The notes below the pieces were generated by a model. It ran no database searches, had not been told where the DNA came from, and saw only the letters and a list, made by a program, of their open reading frames with translations. Positions 6,534 through 7,956 of a stretch of DNA of 7,956 nucleotides are shown piece by piece. The position numbers were made by a program, and so were the translations under genes. The stretch is from positions 1 through 7,956 of the forward strand of contig CAZLBV010000006.1 of the NCBI GenBank assembly GCA_964557845.1, written 5' to 3'. The stretch is from CAZLBV01 sp964557845. GTDB taxonomy: Bacteria; Acidobacteriota; Aminicenantia; Aminicenantales; Aminicenantaceae. The stretch's first letter is position 1. Each line of letters begins with the position of its first letter.

Positions 6534-6603
6534 AATTCAACTTTATTATCCCCTTCAAGCACTTTTTCAAATATATCGTATGCGATACATTATCTTCCAT
6601 AAT

Positions 6604-7956
6604 TCATAGAATGGCATCCGATATTTTTATAACCCAAGCATACTCACAGGGAAGGTTTTTTCGCAGAAGATCAGGGACATCGATGATCATACCATTCCCG
6701 GCTGCTTTCCAATCAAGTGCTGCCTTCTGGCCGAGCAGAAATACAGAGGATCCTTTTTTAGGAAAAATATCTGAAATAAAGACTTTTCTCGGAAGGCTAT
6801 CTTCATTTTCCTCAGGAAGATAAAAAGCATAGACAATATTAGGGTTTTTTTGAGTAAATCGTATCTTTCCTGCAGCATAGGGATATACCGGTCTGGTTGC
6901 ATATATGGCCTCACCATTTATCTTCATCCACTCCCCTATGCTTTTCAAACGGTCATAAGCCTCTTCATCAAAATTACCCTTACTGTCAGGTCCGATATTA
7001 AGCAGCAGGTTCCCTCCTTTCGCCACAATTTCGATCAATAAATGGATCAACTGGCGTGAAGATTTATAAGTATCACCAGGAACATGGGACCAACTGGTTG
7101 CCATGGGCATGCAGGTCTCCCAGGGATAAGGAAGCATTTTTTCAGGGACCCGGTTCTCAGGAGTCAAATAATTCTGATATTTTCCTGGAACTGCTCGATC
7201 CACCACTATTAATCCAGATTGTTTAGACCTTATTTTTTCGACGAGTTCCTCCATACGGATGTCCTGATTCTGGAAATGTATGAATTTATAATCAGGATCG
7301 ATCAGACGTGCTAGAATTTCTTCCCTTTCCATTTTTCTGACCCAGCCTCCGTCCAGCCATAGGATATCTATCTTTCCATAGTTCATCATGAGCTCATTTA
7401 TCTGATCGTGGGTGAAATTGACAAAGTTTTCCCATCTTTCCGGATATTTATTAATGTCATAATTTACATTCCGGTCAGGTGTGGCGAAATTCGGCCACCA
7501 ATAATATTCACTATGCCAGTCCGGCTTGGAAAAGTATGAGCCTATCCAAAACCCCTGTTCCCGAAATGAGTCGAATATTTCTTTGGTCACATCAGCCAGC
7601 GGATGTGAACTAAAAGGGCATTCAGGATCGGTTATTTTATAATCCGTATATTTTGTGTCGAACATGCAAAAACCATCATGATGTTTTGTGGTGAAAACAA
7701 CATACCTCATACCAGCATTAAAGGCTGCTTCCGCCCATTTTCGGGGATTAAAATCAACCGGATTAAATGTAGTTTTTAAATTTTCGTAGTCTTTTTTGTA
7801 TTCGATATAATTTTGATTTTTTCTGCGGCACCATGGTTCATCTTCAGAACAGATCGACCAGGATTCAACAATGCCCCACTGAGAATAAGGCCCCCAATGC
7901 ATCAAAAGCCCAAATTTTAGATCTTGCCATTTTTGAATTTTCAGAATTACTGCCGG
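6604..7956 (-). CDS. GH29 alpha-L-fucosidase, 5' end beyond the window
   Basis: 450 residues are visible and the frame is open to the window edge. The residues before the TTG at 7905 read KWQDLKFGLLMHWGPYSQWG, which is conserved family sequence, so that TTG is an internal leucine and the true start lies outside. The enzyme hydrolyses terminal alpha-L-fucose with retention of configuration. Family landmarks, numbered from the window edge: MHWGPYSQWG near the start, TKHHDGF (90-96), the nucleophile Asp202 in DILWLDGGW, and Glu280 in PWETC as the probable acid/base (less certain, because this residue varies in the family). GGNLLLNIGPDSKG (314-327) follows, with the end of the barrel after it, and then a small beta-sandwich C-terminal domain to the last residue. 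The catalytic part is intact. Whether it is exported cannot be seen, because the N-terminus is missing. Probable substrates are fucosylated host, algal or plant glycans; neighbouring genes in the window give no further clue. Confidence 0.93.
   Translation of the reverse strand, partial: PAVILKIQKWQDLKFGLLMHWGPYSQWGIVESWSICSEDEPWCRRKNQNYIEYKKDYENLKTTFNPVDFNPRKWAEAAFNAGMRYVVFTTKHHDGFCMFDTKYTDYKITDPECPFSSHPLADVTKEIFDSFREQGFWIGSYFSKPDWHSEYYWWPNFATPDRNVNYDINKYPERWENFVNFTHDQINELMMNYGKIDILWLDGGWVRKMEREEILARLIDPDYKFIHFQNQDIRMEELVEKIRSKQSGLIVVDRAVPGKYQNYLTPENRVPEKMLPYPWETCMPMATSWSHVPGDTYKSSRQLIHLLIEIVAKGGNLLLNIGPDSKGNFDEEAYDRLKSIGEWMKINGEAIYATRPVYPYAAGKIRFTQKNPNIVYAFYLPEENEDSLPRKVFISDIFPKKGSSVFLLGQKAALDWKAAGNGMIIDVPDLLRKNLPCEYAWVIKISDAIL

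Noticed and set aside
6574..6587. Hairpin TATCG-TATG-CGATA just after the fucosidase stop as a terminator
   Set aside because: The stem is only 5 bp and AT-rich and is followed by TATTTG rather than a clean T-run; the structure at 6516-6533 is the better, though still weak, candidate.
7903..7905. TTG as the start codon of the fucosidase
   Set aside because: The frame stays open to the window edge and the residues upstream (KWQDLKFGL) are conserved GH29 sequence, so the gene continues beyond the window.

Overview
The window is AT-rich (about 60-65% A+T by eye) and gene-dense. It looks like the chromosome of a Gram-negative-type bacterium from a little-studied lineage. The reasons are a Sec-exported protein with a TonB-C-like domain, a PEGA-repeat protein, a soluble PAS/GAF HisKA_2 kinase and a GH29 fucosidase. 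The mix would fit phyla such as Cloacimonadota, Calditrichota, Marinimicrobia, Ignavibacteria or Spirochaetes, but nothing here (no rRNA, no marker gene) settles it. There is no sign of phage, an insertion sequence, CRISPR or a tRNA.

Layout: (1) 1-759, + strand: a PEGA-repeat reading frame whose start is broken. A good ribosome-binding site and ATG at 58 meet an in-frame TGA at 85, and the same frame is then open to 759. (2) 812-2275, +: an exported, cysteine-rich helical protein with a TonB-C-like C-terminus. It lies 52 bases downstream and is probably co-transcribed with (1); an 11-bp inverted repeat surrounds the stop codon of (1). (3) 2404-4236, +: a fused homocysteine S-methyltransferase / methylenetetrahydrofolate reductase with its own promoter and a set of CTTGA-type palindromes. 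(4) 4234-4310: a short convergent gap holding three different tandem repeats. (5) 4308-6266, -: a soluble orphan sensor histidine kinase, PAS-GAF-PAS-HisKA_2-HATPase. (6) 6267-6603: a gap holding a near-consensus promoter for the kinase, a perfect 9-bp inverted repeat at its predicted start site, a leader of about 170 bases and a weak terminator for the next gene. (7) 6604 to the window edge, -: a GH29 alpha-L-fucosidase whose 5' end lies outside the window.

The genes do not form one pathway. Genes 1-2 look like an envelope-protein pair, gene 3 is one-carbon and methionine metabolism, the kinase is a stand-alone sensor, and the fucosidase belongs to glycan breakdown. I found no clear novel defence or mobile system. 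The most interesting points are the interrupted PEGA gene, the cysteine-rich TonB-C-like protein, and the regulatory DNA before genes 3 and 5.
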